DNA from: Dentipellis sp. KUC8613
Lineage: Eukaryota; Basidiomycota; Agaricomycetes; Russulales; Hericiaceae
Direction: 5' to 3'
Assembly (NCBI GenBank): GCA_002286715.1
Contig: NSJX01000018.1
Coordinates: 269,763 to 333,762 of the forward strand
DNA: 64,000 nucleotides
The notes under the pieces are model-generated. The model was not told the origin of the DNA. It searched no databases and was given only the letters and a program-made list of their open reading frames with translations. Both the position numbers and the translations under genes were made by a program. Shown here one piece after another: positions 12,823 to 25,652 of this stretch (position 1 is its first letter; every line of letters begins with the position of its first letter).

Positions 12823-15647
12823 CATGCACGAAACGTCAGTAGCCCGCAGTATTCAACACGAGTCTCGGGCGTGTCAGGCATTGTGCCGTCGAGCGCCAAG
12901 CCCAACGCGCTGCCGCGACGCTCGTCGGGACGGCGGACGCGTCGCAGCGCGGCCAATCAGAGCAGAACCATTCCCTCGAGTCGCCCGGCGACAAGGAAAC
13001 ATTCGCCAAACCGGAGTACGTGGTGCGGGTGCGACCAGAACGTGGGACGGGGCGCGATCGCCTGGATGGAGGCATATCAGCATCTATGGTAAGCCGTGCT
13101 CGGGACACGCGTGAGCTGCGCTCTCAGGCAAGAGGGAACATTACCATGGATGCCCTCCGCGCACACCCACACCCACAGAGTGGGTCTGATAAATGCAAAG
13201 CTGGACGAATTTTTTTGTTTCGATTTTGGACGCTGCAGCCTGAAACGACCGTAGATCTAGCACTAGTCACTATTAGCGATTAGCCCACTAAAATCAGGAT
13301 CACTTCAAACAAGAAGAAAGCCACCCTGCTGCATTATACACGTGCTGCACATAGCCTGAAATGCAGCAATGAAGCATAAGCGCGTGGTGGGAACATGGCT
13401 TCAGGGCGCCGCGACCGCATGTGAACATGCTCTCACGGGCTCTCGTTACAGCCCTTCTGCGTTTCGGGTCCGTGATAGGCAGCGCCAGCGTCCTCCGGTT
13501 ACAGACAAAATGATAGGCTACCCGCAGCGCCGCCGGCAACCTGTTGAAAAATGCAAATTCAGACTGCATTCCAGCCGGGGCCGTCGGCATTCTGGCACTC
13601 GAGCGCATTAAAACCGCCATTCTCGGCAAGTGAATACCGGCCGGCGAGGATGTCGATGCCTGTTTATGAGGGCGTCTCGGTCAGTTCGGGTTACAAAGTA
13701 CAAGAGGCACGAAGAGACAGGCACCGAGGCAGAGCTTGCGAGCTTGAGCTGCTCCTGTGGAGTGGGATCACTCAGCTCCCGACAGGCCAGACTGTCCTTC
13801 CACCGAATGCAGGAGCAGACGCAGACACTGTGGTAACAGTACCTGCTGAATGCGAGTGGGGGTGGGGGTCCGAACTGAGGCCCTCAGGTACCGTTATTTC
13901 GGGAGCGCGCTGCACCCAGGGCACTGGGAGTAAGTTCGAGGACGTGTGGACACTTCGAGAAGGTGCTGCTTAGAAGACGCAAAGAATGTTCGTGCAGAGG
14001 TTTATTCATAGATCAGGCAGCTGCGCTTGAGGTAGGCCGAGGCTGGTTCGTATGAGAAAGACGGATATACGTCGGAGAAGTGGAGCGACTGCAGTAGAAT
14101 GCGAGATTATGGCCACGACGTAGTCACTCTTACACGGTACTTCACCAACGCTGCGATTGAAGCATCTGCACTCACTTTCCTATGGTCCGACTGGAGAGTT
14201 ACCACATCCTCATTCGAAGCTCTTGTCCAATTTAATTGACAAACAGTTTAGAAGCATGAAATTGACAAAGAGTTAGCCTTTCGTGCGTAAGCATCATGAG
14301 AAAAGTGAGAAACGCTCACGGCAGAGTGGAGTAAAAACGCGTGGTCGAGGAAGACTCAGTGGGAAGAGCCGGCCGTGGTGTTCCGACGCATCAACCTTCA
14401 ACGAAAAATGAGTGAGAAAATTTGTTGCATGAGCTAGACGACAACCCACGCGCTACTTCATAATACTGCCATTGGACGACGAAGGACCATCGTATATGTT
14501 GACGGAGCGTGAAGCAATGGCTGAAGAAAAAAAATATAGTGGCGTCGAGAGCTGTTCGTAGATCCTCAAGCTTCCCCATCCTTTGCCTTGGGAATGATGT
14601 CGAAGTGCTAACCAGAGCGCTCCTACGCCATGGTATGGCCCACCCTTCGGAAAGCCCTGTGCTGCATACCACTTTGAGCTGCAACGAGCGCATAGGCCCC
14701 CTTGGTCTCGGTTCATCCAGTGATTGTCTTGCCTTTCGCGTCGTCAATTCTAATACGCCGCCGCCCATTGGACTGTCGAAAATAAAAAGAGATCAGCGAG
14801 TAGGGGGACGCGTATTTGCGCAGAATGGATCGGAATGCCGAGCTCATCCGGACGGGGATGCCATTCGCCATAAATCGGAAGGACGTGAGAGCCCCTGCCT
14901 GTTCAGATGGACATTATGGTCGTTTGGCAGCCGTATATGGAACGAAGGGCGCAGGAGGTGGAGTTGTGGTATGATCCATCCGCGCCGGCCTCGTCTGAAA
15001 ACGACTGTGATTGACCTGGAAACGTATAGAAGGCATGCGAGTAGCATCGAGCGAATGGGTGAACGCACATTACTACAAGAATGACCACAAAAAGAATATC
15101 GCGGTGACGTCGATTGCCTTCGCGCAAAGAGTATGCTTTTGCATCGCGCCTATGCCCCCTCATTCACGTCCTGTGGAAGACTGCACACCTGGCATCAGTA
15201 GACACGCGATAAAATGGTGTGCGCGGTTTGGCAGATATCGGTGATGTCGTCGCTGAGTGCAAATGATACCAGGAGATGGCGAATGATGACCCCATGTGGA
15301 CATTTGAGCAGATAAGAGTACCGCTAGCGGCGGGAATTCCTATGCCCAGGAAACAGCACATGCATCGACAGGTATGCAAGGAATGAAGCAGAGCGAATTC
15401 GTGGTCGACGACAAGGTCGAAACCTCGAGGCAGGAGAGCAGATGGAGGGACCGGAAAGGCAGCGCAGTCGCACGCTCTCCACGATCTTATCTTATCTGAA
15501 CCATACCGCACCCGTACGCGTCACTGGTCAGGTCCCCGAGGCTTATCTCCCCGCATGCACCGCCCCGGTTTCCTAGAATAGGACCCTCGCCTCGTTGAAC
15601 GACCCTCGTCGCCCTTGACTCACAACCCATCTCTCCTCTCAACCACC
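12823..15647. other. Intergenic, 2.8 kb, no gene assembled
   Basis: The first few hundred bases are GC-rich and would hold the peroxidase promoter. Open frames at 13551-13973 and 14509-15084 (plus) and 14391-14768 (minus) have no motif, no repeat of known families and no convincing splice partners. Confidence 0.5.
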
Positions 15648-17814
15648 ATGGGCGCAGCACCTTCCAAGCCAACCCAGTCAGCCTCTGCCAGGTCCTCCGT
15701 GACTCTCGACGAGAAGCAGAATATGTTCTCGTCCGACAGCGTGCGCAAGCCCGTCTCGGCGGACGGCTCGCTCGCGCTGGACAGCATCGCGGCCTGGGAG
15801 GACGCCGCAGCGTCGAACGCCAAGACGCAGCTCGCGCGCACGATCCTCGCGCACGCGGACATCCGCTCTGCGCTCGCGCGGCGCGAGGCGCGCATCGCCA
15901 GCGCGCATGTGTTCAACACGGAGCTCGAGTTCAAGACGGGGCCCGTGACGAACCAGAAGAGCAGCGGCCGCTGCTGGCTGTTCGCCACGACGAACGTGCT
16001 GCGGTACGATGTGATGAAGAAGCTCAACCTGAAGGAGTTCCAGCTGTCGCAGGTCGGTAGCATTATTCACTGCTGGCTCGCTATTTCTGTGCTTATCGCC
16101 TCGCGTGCAGTCGTACTTGTTCTTCTTCGATAAGCTGAACAAGTCGAACTACTATCTTGAGCTGTCGATCCAGCACGCCGACTTGCCTCTCGATGACCGG
16201 CTTATCACCCATCTTGCGGGCGACCTTATCAGCGATGGTGGCCAGTGGGACATGGTCGTGAACCTCCTCGAGGTACGTGCCCTTGATTGTTCCAGGAATG
16301 TCTACTCACCCACATGACGTCACAGACGTACGGCGCACTCCCGCAAGCCATCTACCCCGAGTCCACGCACTCGTCGCTTTCGGGTCCACTGAATACGCTC
16401 CTTAAGACGAAGCTGCGCGAGCACGCGCTCATCTTGCGCCGCCTCTCGTCCGCCCTCCGCGCCTCGCCCAATGGTCTCTCGGAGTCTGAGATCGTCGCAA
16501 CCCTTCGTGCGAAGAAGGAAGAGCTCCTGAAGGAGATCTACACAGTCATGAGCGCGACGCTCGGCGTGCCGCCGCGCCCGGACGATAAGTTCACGTGGGA
16601 CTATTATGACAAGGATGGCAAGACGGGGAGATGGGAGGGGACACCGCGGGAGTTCTACAAGGTCCGCCTTTGTGATTGAGTTCTATTGCTGGAAGGCTGA
16701 TTCGGCGGGTGTAGACCTTCGCTAACAAGCAATACCCCGTACGTGGATTTATATTGGTCTTGCTTATTGTTGTGGCAGCGATTGACACTTGGGGATGCAG
16801 ATTGTGGACTCGTTCTCGCTCATTAATGATCCTCGGAATGATTACTCCAAGTTGTACACCGTCGACAAGCTCGGGAACATCTGGGGCGGTCGTCCTGTTC
16901 TCTGTGCGCCAACATTCAATGGGCAACGGCAGCTCTGGATATAGACTGACGTTCTGATTCTAGACGTCAACACCGAGATTGGCAATCTCAAAGATGCGGT
17001 GGTGAAGGTACGTACCCTGTCGTAAGCGGAAGAAAATCGGGCGCCAGGACTGGGCGTACTGAACAACCGTGCTTCCAGATGATCAAAGCCGGCCGACCTG
17101 TCTTCTTTGGATGCGATGTCGGCAAATTCTCAGAGTCATCCACGGGTATCATGGATACGGACCTGTTCGACTACGAGGTATTTGGATTTTTGTATCAGCC
17201 AGCCGACGGTTGTGTCTGACCTATGCATCTAGAATGCGTTCGACATCAAGCTGCAGCTGAGCAAGGCTGACCGTCTGCAGACTGCCGAGTCGCAGATGAC
17301 CCATGCCATGGTTATCTCTGGTGTGCACCTGGACCCGCAGACTGGCAAGCCCCTGCGCTACAAGGTGGAGAACTCGTGGGGTGACGCCTCCGGGGACAAA
17401 GGCTATTTCGTCATGACGGATCGATGGTTCGAAGAGTAAGTGGCTCTTTCCGATCTGGATTCGCCCTGTCCGCCTGTCTGCCACAGTTCGGCGCCCCTGG
17501 CCAAAGGCAGCTGCCAAATCACGCGCGATTGCGTCTTTGGCGGCGGCATGTCGAATGTCGTCGGCCCCTCAGCCTCTTGTCGGGATTTCTGTCGTGTGCT
17601 GTTCCGTGCTAATCAGGGATATCTTCTAGGTTTGTGTACCAGGTGGTCGTGCCCAAGACCCTCGCGCCCAAGGAGCTGGTCAAGGTGTTTGAGGGCACTG
17701 AGCGCACGGTGCTTGCGCCTTGGGACCCCATGGTACGTATCGCACGTCATGTGGTCCGCGATCTTCTGTCGCTAAAGTATGATCTTGACCGCGTTGCAGG
17801 GTGCTCTTGCATGA
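15648..17814 (+). CDS. lap3: Bleomycin hydrolase, cysteine aminopeptidase C1B (497 aa, 10 exons)
   Basis: Exons: 15648-16052, 16111-16272, 16326-16661, 16715-16738, 16801-16903, 16964-17007, 17079-17177, 17233-17435, 17630-17732 and 17800-17814. The catalytic Cys is residue 109 in NQKSSGRCWLFATTN, the His is in SQMTHAMVISGVH, and the Asn is in KVENSWGD. The last exon adds only GALA, giving the C-terminus WDPMGALA that in yeast and mammalian enzymes reaches into the active site and sets aminopeptidase trimming. The family forms a hexameric barrel in the cytosol that trims peptides and hydrolyses homocysteine thiolactone and bleomycin. The N-terminus MGAAPSKP fits an N-myristoylation signal (Gly2, Ser6, Lys7). 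Confidence 0.96.
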
Positions 17815-18804
17815 GAGTCACACGCTCGTCGGAATGATGAGAGAAGTGGGGTTCCAGAGTTCGCAGCATTTTCATCTCGTCGTGTATCATAGCCCTGGCC
17901 AGACGCCGTCTGGATTGCATTTTGGAAACGCTGTGGGAGGTTTTGTGTACAAATTTATGCGAGGCAAGAGACCGGCGCGGGTGATCGCAACGGTCTGTTA
18001 CGCGGAGGTCGAGGTCGAGCCGTCGAGGCGAGTGTCGTAGCACGAGGCCTGATAAGGAAATTGATGCCGTGGCGGGCCGCGAGCTCTATTTACGCAGAGG
18101 GTTCGTTGCCTGTTATGGTGTGGCCCGGGAGACCATGCGTTGCAGAAGATCGTTCGCTGAGATCTAATCCACGGGCGCTGCCTTCCACGCTCTTCTCCTC
18201 CACATTCCTCAAATCTCCCCATTTCTCTCGTTTTCGTTATCTTGCAGGGAATTTTTTAGTAAGTAATGTGCTTGTTGCCGCAGACAATCGTTCTGTCCCA
18301 CACGATGGTCTCCAATACGCCCTCATGGCCTGCCTTGCTGTCACGCACTCGCGCAGATGCGATGCGACAGGTGTACCCCGGAGGCACGGGGCGAGTGTCT
18401 TCCGGTAATTGAGATCTGGCCGTTGAACTGTAACCTAAATGGAAAATACATATCAGCCGTCCCCGCCAAGTCACCATCTGTCACCATGGACCCAACGTCC
18501 GCCCTGGGTTGCTGGCCGTCCTCTTCCAACTGACCTTTATACGCGCCCCGCGGCAGACACCCAACGCTGCATTTGGCTGCATCCTGTGCTGCCCTGATCG
18601 CATCCTCTGACGCTGCACGTCCCCCGGTCTAGGTGTGAACCGCATCTTCCCATATAGCGGCTAGAAGTCGGGAGCTTCTGATTCCCCAATTGAATCCCTC
18701 GCTCAGGCGCGATAGTCGGGGTGTCGTCGACAGCTGCAGGCTCTCCTCTACGCAGGGTCTATGTCCCTCGCCATTCGCTAGCGCACCCCTCTGAACATCC
18801 TGTC
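17815..18804. other. Intergenic, 1 kb
   Basis: 3' region of the hydrolase gene, then the promoter of the next gene. The open frame 17801-18040 overlaps the last hydrolase exon and has no motif. Confidence 0.5.
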
Positions 18805-21800
18805 ATGTCGCAGGTCTCCCCCGCGGACGTCGGCGTTGGGTTTGAGGACGCTGGCGTGCGCACCTCGCAAATTTCGGTCTTGTGCGTGCTCCTCAGATTG
18901 TCTGTGCGTTTCTCCGGCTGATGGGACATATCACGCCCCCGCCTGGGTGCAGATCCCAGACTTCAAGCGCCGAAGACCTTCTCGCGAACCTGCAAGACTT
19001 TCCACATATTTCGTCGCCCTTCGCGTTGCTTGATCAGCCCCCGACGCGTCTCTCCCCTTCCCCTCCGCCAGGTCACACGGAGTTCGCGCCCATGCCCGCG
19101 CCCGTGAAAGAGGCCGCCCACGACCAGCAGCTCACTCCAACCAAGGCTTCATTGCCGTTGGACATGGATGATCCCGCTGAGCGCGAACAAGTTGGCGATG
19201 CGGGGCAGGGTCGGGAGAAGGTCTTGGTTGACACGTCTCGGCTATTGCGAACGTACGTCTGCCCACCATGTCGCGACGTGACAGTCCTACGTCCCCCTCC
19301 TCCCCCTCCTCCCCCTCCTCCCTTCCCTCTCCCGTCACGCCCGGCGATAATGCAAGGAGACCTGCTGACATTCTGAGCAGACACCCCAACTTGGTCATGG
19401 AGCACTATGACCCCGACACAAACGTGCACACCTTCAAGATCTCGTATCCGTCGCGCGACCACCCGGAGCAACAGCAGCTAGATTCCCCGGACTCCCCGGT
19501 GATCTACTCCAGGTGCGTTATATACCCCCCGAGAACCAGTGTACATAACTTACTCTTCCCAGTGCCCCACCTGGCGCAGCACCCTCCACCATCTCCTCCC
19601 CATCCACGCTAAGCTACTCCGGCTCGTCCAGCTCCAGCAACTCCGGCCCACGCGACCGCCGCATGGCGAACGCGTCCACGGCCTCATATTACGTGGACGA
19701 CACGCAGCGGTCCCCACCCGCCTCAGTATCGAGCTCGCCGCTCCTCACCGCAGCCACCACCACGCCCTTCATCCGCCGCAAAGTCAGCAGCCCTGCCGAT
19801 CGCCAGCCACGGGCGCCCCCTGATGACATCAAATTCGCCTCGCTACCGCTTCCACCTGCACGCGCACCCGCCGACCCACCGCGGCGGCAGCATACGTACC
19901 CCGCGCTCGACGAGCCGCAGTCCATCCTGCCCCTGCAGCCCGAGCGCGAGCGCGACAGGCGCCAGTTCCCGCCCGTGTCGGCGGGGTCGCGCACCGCGCG
20001 CCTGATGTCGGCCGACGAGCTGGGCGCCTATCGCGAATTCCTGACGCGGCGCGCGGAGGACCTGTGCGACGACCGCGGCGGGCCGTCGCCCGCGCCGACG
20101 CGCGCGAGCTCGGAGCGCGCATACGATGCGGCGAGCGACTTCTCGTGGGACGCGCAGTCCGTCGCGTCGCAGAGCGCGCGCAGCGTCGTGCGCTCGCCGC
20201 TCGCGACGCAGATGATCGCGCGCGGGCGCCCGCACGCCGCCGTGCAGGACGACCTCGTGCAGGCGCTCCAGGCGTCGCGCGCGCGGCAGGGAGTCGACGC
20301 CGTGCTCGATCCGGAGTTCGCTGGGGCGGTTGCGCAGGAGGACCGCCACGACCATATCCGGAAGGGGCGCTCGCCGCAGCGCGTGCGGCACACGCCGCGC
20401 TCGTCCACGTCGCGTCCGGCGGACGTGCTGGCGAGCCCGGCGATGACGGCGCTGTCGGGTCTGGAGGACGAGGACGCGCTACGCGAGTTCCTGCCGGACT
20501 TCCTCGATCTGGGCATGGACTCTGACCCGCGGATGTCGTTCGCGCCTGCTGCTGCGACCGGGCGCAACCTGATGTGGGTGCTCGACGAGGAGCGCGCGCT
20601 GACGAGCGTGCCGGAGGGCTCGGCTGCGCCCGTGCGCTCGCCCGCATCGTCGCGGATGTCGTACGAGACTGGTTCCTCGTCGGGATGGAATGACTACGAC
20701 TACGAGAGGGCGGACCCTATCCTCGCGCCGACACCCATTCCCGGCAGCCACCCCCGCAAGGCGCACAGTACACCCGACTTTGCCAAGCCGAGTCCATTCC
20801 TGCGACCCGCACTGTCGAAGACGAGTTCGCATAGCAGTTCTTCGCCCAGCTACAATGGCGTCGACGTCGATGTGGTTATCGATGCGCACCTCCGACAGCA
20901 TGTGCGCTCGCCTGAGGACAGGCTACCGCCACGAATGGATACGAGCGCGTCCCCGCATCCCGACATACAGCGGTACCAGCGCCGTTCACCCCTCGAACGT
21001 TTGCAGACGGATATCTCCCACATGGACATGCGCGATGGGCATGGGCATCCTCCACCGCAACGCTTCCCCCCGCGCGCACGCGAGCCTGCACCTCGCGATG
21101 CCCCAGAGATCGTGTACGACCGTGACGGGCGCGCGTTCCTTGTGCGGCGGAGCGAGTCCTCGCGCGACGTGCCCTACGAGGACGAGAGTGGTCGCCGTGT
21201 TATCGTGGACAGGTTGGAACCTCTGGAGCCCCTGGAGCCCATCGATCCAGCGTACGAGAGACCGTACGAAAGACCAACATACGACGATTACAGCGACCGG
21301 CACAGTGGGGATCCGTACTCAAGGGAAGGTGCTCCCTATTCTAGGGAGTACATCGCTCGCAGGGAGCAGGCGCTCCAGCGTGAATGGCCGCAAGCCCGGC
21401 CTGGTGCGCCTGTGTCTCGCGACCAGCTCGTATACGCGTACCGCGACGAGGAACGGCATAGTCCCTTATCGCGCGACTCAGCCTACCCTTCTCCCCGCGA
21501 GCCAGCCTACCCATCCCCGCGCGACCCATCCTACCCCTCACCCCGCGACCGCGCATACCCCCCTCCCGTCGCCCACGACCTCCAGCGCCCGCCCCTACGG
21601 AATCGGGCATACTCCGCGACAGACCGCGAATACGTCATGTACGACGATCGCGAGTACCTCGAGTACCGCAACCGCCCGCAGCACGGGTCTGCCGTGTACG
21701 AGCACGAGCTCGCCTCGGCGGTCGGGCGCCAGACCCGCCCGGGCGATCGCGATGCTGCGTACTCAAATGGCAGCCACTATGCGCCGTCGAGCGGGTCGGG

Positions 21801-22548
21801 AGGGCCGAGTCCCGCCATGTCGCCCGCGCCCACGACGTCGCCTCGCGAGCAGCACGCATCGCCTGTGCTGCGCTCGAATGGCGGTATGTCGCCTCTCGAG
21901 CGGGCTCTGTCCGTGCAGGAACGTGTTTTGCCGCCGCAGGACCGCGAGGCGTACCAGTGGCGCCCGCAGCAGCAGCAGCGCTCTCCGGCTGTGGAGGACG
22001 CGATTCGGCGTGGTGACATCGCGGATGCTCCTGGGCCTTCAAAGCATATGCCCGAGCCAAGCCCTCTGCGACACGTGCAGGACCCTCACCCTCATCCGCA
22101 CCCACCGACGGCAGTCGACCAGGCTGTTACCTCACCAACCTCACCCCCACAAGCGACCTCACGTCCCCAGGAAGACCTCCTGAAAGTGAAAGACGAACCA
22201 AAACTCACAAAGACATCATCCATCGTCGAGAGCGTGTCGAGCAAGTCCTCCGACGCGGGCAAAGTCACGCGGGCCGCGACGCCCGCGGCGCGCCCGCGCG
22301 TGCGTGCGCCGTCGCCGGACCTCATGTACGGGATGAGCGCGTCGCCAATGGGCTTCAGCATGGTGTCGTTTAGATCGACGAAGCCGGCGAAGCCTAAGCC
22401 CAAGCCGAAGGCCAAGGTGGGCCCGTCGGGGAAACTGGCCGCGGCGGGCGTGTCGGAGCCTAACATCAAGGGCTCATCGTTCTCGGCCACCTCGTCGGAG
22501 GAGATCAAGTCTCCGAAGAAGGGCCTCTTTGGGAGGAAGAAGTCGTAG
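18805..22548 (+). CDS. Large disordered protein of unknown function (1164 aa, 4 exons)
   Basis: Exons: 18805-18881, 18953-19252, 19381-19512 and 19563-22548; the introns are all phase 2 and the frame stays open to TAG. The product is rich in Ser, Pro, Arg, Asp and Glu, with almost no hydrophobic core. It has a proline and serine-rich start, a short ordered-looking segment (NLVMEHYDPDTNVHTFKISY) near residues 128-150, Arg/Tyr/Glu-rich middle parts, a tandem PSPRxPxYPSPR run near residues 810-830, and a basic end (KSPKKGLFGRKKS). No known domain was seen. Such proteins often act as scaffolds, but nothing here shows a role. High GC in the middle (20000-20300) produces many long spurious frames. 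Confidence 0.85.
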
Positions 22549-23163
22549 ACGCTGCTGGCGTGTGCTCGTCTCGCAAAATTGGGGCTCGTGGGGCTGCGAC
22601 TGCGATATGCTATGGGCGCTTCGAGCTACCGTGTATTCTATTCGTCAAACGTTCGTTGCGCCCCGCCCCTTCCCCGCCTCGTTATTCCTTTGACTGAACC
22701 ATTGTATTTGTCGCTCCTTACAGACTGTTGTTTCATCCTCTGTTCTGGACATGCTACCACCGGGTGTAGACGATCTTTGGCTGTATTTCACTAGTAGAAA
22801 AACTCATTTGTAGTGGTGGATTTTGGCATTTGTGGAGTGGAGGTCGTCGCCTGTATGCAAGCAGTCTTTCTTTTTTTTAATACCACGCAGTCAGTCATGT
22901 TTGGTGCGGATGTACCGTACGTAGTCGTCATGCGACTACGAAGCACTACTTCTTTCTTGCCGGCGGCCATAGAGTCGAGTCAGGTCATTTTGAAAAACAG
23001 ATGTTTCATGCGTGCTTCTCGAAGAGCCTCTCAAGGTCACCTTCGTAGAAGCCGAGTTTGAATTGTACGATGGTTTGCACACCCTCCTAAGAAAAGCAGT
23101 GATCCTTGCAATTGCATGCAAAGCAGAACGAAAGATGATACAATACAAATAGTGTACATTTAT
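22549..23163. other. Intergenic between convergent genes
   Basis: AT-richer than the flanking genes, consistent with two 3' untranslated regions. No coding signal was recognised. Confidence 0.55.
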
Positions 23164-25349
23164 CTAATCTCCGCGCCCACGTCCCAGAGGAACGACCACC
23201 AACGGGCACTGGCTTCCTTCCTTGTACTTCCCAGAAACGTACGGTCTTGTCAGCACACTGTGAAAAGGATCCGACGATCAGAATCAGCGGCCCACGGCGA
23301 CTTCGGGGACCACACTCACACGTTGGCCTTGACGACCTTCGCATCCGTCTCGCGAAACTCGAAGTTGGTGAGAAGTATATACAAGAAGCTCTTCATTTCT
23401 ATCATCGAGAAGCGCTGTCCGATGCACGACTGCCATATACAGCCCAACAGACGACACGTCAGTCTCGAACTTCAATAGCATCCGAAGATAAGAAAGTACG
23501 CACGCGCGGTCCCGCAGAGAATGCGAGGATGTTGGAGAACAGGCCTGGCAGAGTGGCCACGGCATCCGGAAGACTATCCCAGCGATCCGGGCTGCAACGT
23601 GCAATGACGTTAGACATAGAGTTTAACATGTAATCTGCTTGTCTAAGTGGACTCACACGAACTGCCATGCGTCGGGCCCCCATATCTCCCTGTCCAAGCT
23701 AAGCGCTTCGACGGGGACGTGCACAAAGGTCCCCTTCGGGACGAAGATGCTGTCTCTGATTTTCCCATCGCGACCTTTAAAGGGTGCAGAGACGGGAACG
23801 ATGTCATCTTTTACGGCCACGCGCAGGGAGGAATGCACAGGCGGGATCAGACGCAGGGATTCTCGGCAAACGTTGTGCAGCAGAGGAAGTGCGGATAGCG
23901 TGTCGTAGAGCGAGGCGATCTCGTCCTCGCTTAGGCTTGAAAAAGGTATCGAAGGCCGTGTTGCAAGCAGCTCGGTGCGCAGGCGGGTCTGGATTTGCGG
24001 GTGTTTCGCCAGAAGCAGGAGAGTCCACGTGAGCGCGAGAGACGACGTGTCGGAGCCGGCAAACATGAAGGTATTGATATTGTGGAGGATATCCTCGTCA
24101 GAGATGCGTTGTTCTGGGGAGATGTCTGTCGACATGTTGGATTTCACTACATGACGTTGCTTCAGTATCAACCGACAGAAGACGAACAAAATACAATTAC
24201 ATAGCAGAGTGAGCAGATCCCGACCCTCGTACAGCTTGCCGGTCTTCTCTCCTTCCTCAAGTTTACGTTTCTTTTCCTGTACTAGTTGACTTGCTACTCG
24301 CTGAATCGTCTCCTGGCCTCGACTGACTGCGCGTGTTCGCTCGTCGGGCTGTCATACGGGAGTCAGCGAGACTTCAGAATACCGGTATAGCGTTTAACTT
24401 ACGAAGATCTTATTGATGATGGGGAAGTAGATCCCGAGGACGGACTTTATCATGGACTGGCCTTGCGAGACGGCCACCTCGAACATATCCTTGTACGCAC
24501 AGAACAGCTCGTTGTCTTCATTATGAATCGCATTGAACTGGTAATCAAAGCCTGCGAGATCCATGAGCTTTGTCCACGCTCAGAGAAAGAGAACAGTCCG
24601 CACCTGCGATGCCAATGACATCAAACGTCGCCCGACTAATCCACCGACACACGTCCAGCGTTGCACCCTCTCCCGGAGACAGGTCCTTCTCAGAATCGAT
24701 GACCTCCATCAGCCGATCTCTGAGCTCTTCTCCCTTGCGGAAGACGAGCGGGACCAGCGCCTTCATGTTCTGGATGGAGAAGGCGGGCGTGGCGACGCGG
24801 CGCTGACGTTTGTGCACTTGCCCTTCGGCGGCAAGCATCCCGCAACCGATGAGCCCTGTGATGAGCCTGCGGGACTGCCAGGGCTTCTCATAGACGAGCG
24901 ATTGTTTCATGATGTGAGAGACGGATACGGGGTCCATGGGCAGAAGACGTTCGTCCCACTTCGATGCTCGTCAGTCATCACGAACAAAGGGCAAATGGGA
25001 GGGCTAAAGTCTGCGTACAGGTGTGATGCCCCGAATCCGCACATTACGGCCATACTGTTGCACGAACTTCTCGTGCACTATAGGTGACCGACCCGGACTA
25101 TGTTAAGGTGATTGTTCTAGCCTGGATCAACGCTTCAAGATACACTGTTACATACTCGAGGACCATGGACATATGTCCACCAAAGAGCCTTGTCACTGGA
25201 GGCCCATCCAGTTCATTGAGAGTAGGCCGAGCGATGACAACGTAGGCTTGATAGACGACATAAGCCAGGACCGGGATAGCGAGGCTAAGCAGTCCTGTTG
25301 TCCATGAGAATTGAGGATTAGCGACTACTGTGGGAGTCGTAGCGTTCAT
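23164..25349 (-). CDS. Cytochrome P450 monooxygenase (568 aa, 9 exons)
   Basis: Exons: 25349-25156, 25097-25019, 24958-24604, 24551-24403, 24348-24201, 24146-23657, 23591-23504, 23429-23320 and 23257-23164. An N-terminal membrane anchor (WTTGLLSLAIPVLAYVVYQA) fits an ER enzyme. Conserved features in order: WDERLL and the GQVHKRQRRVATPAF C-helix region, the I-helix oxygen site AGSDT (338-342), the K-helix ExxR as ESLR in NVCRESLRLIPP, the PDRW meander, and the haem-binding loop FSAGPRSCIG with axial Cys503. All catalytic residues are intact. The layout is like the fungal clans used for xenobiotic or fatty-acid hydroxylation. Neither subfamily nor substrate can be set from sequence alone, and no biosynthetic partner gene is adjacent. 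Confidence 0.95.
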
Positions 25350-25652
25350 TGGGCTGCTAAAGACAAGGTGGGGGTCTGAAGTAAGAATGAAAGCGATGCA
25401 TAGAGCGAGCGAAAGCAGATATCATTGTGAAACTGTAGAACAGGCCTGGAAGCTTCAAAGACAATAAGAACTGTTGGAAGGCTCAGCCACATACGCGTAA
25501 TTTCAAATTATTATACATCACGTGTGCTGTTCATTTTATCACGTGGCTCGCGCGTCGCGTTCAGATGTTTCTCTCGGCATGCCACTTGTGCTCTTCACCA
25601 TCTTCCAATGCATTTGAAGCTTTTAATCAAGTATGAAGTACATTAATATCGA
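25350..25652. other. Intergenic, 303 bases
   Basis: P450 promoter side and the 3' end of the next minus-strand gene. AT-rich; no gene. Confidence 0.5.

Noticed and set aside
14391..15084. Long frames on both strands (125 and 191 codons)
   Set aside because: Overlapping and antiparallel, with no recognisable domain or splice partner.
19829..20647. 272-codon minus-strand frame and similar frames inside the disordered-protein gene
   Set aside because: Arg/Ala-rich shadows of a very GC-rich coding exon.
23664..23908. Plus-strand frames over the P450 gene
   Set aside because: Antisense shadows; the minus-strand exons carry all P450 motifs with consistent phases.
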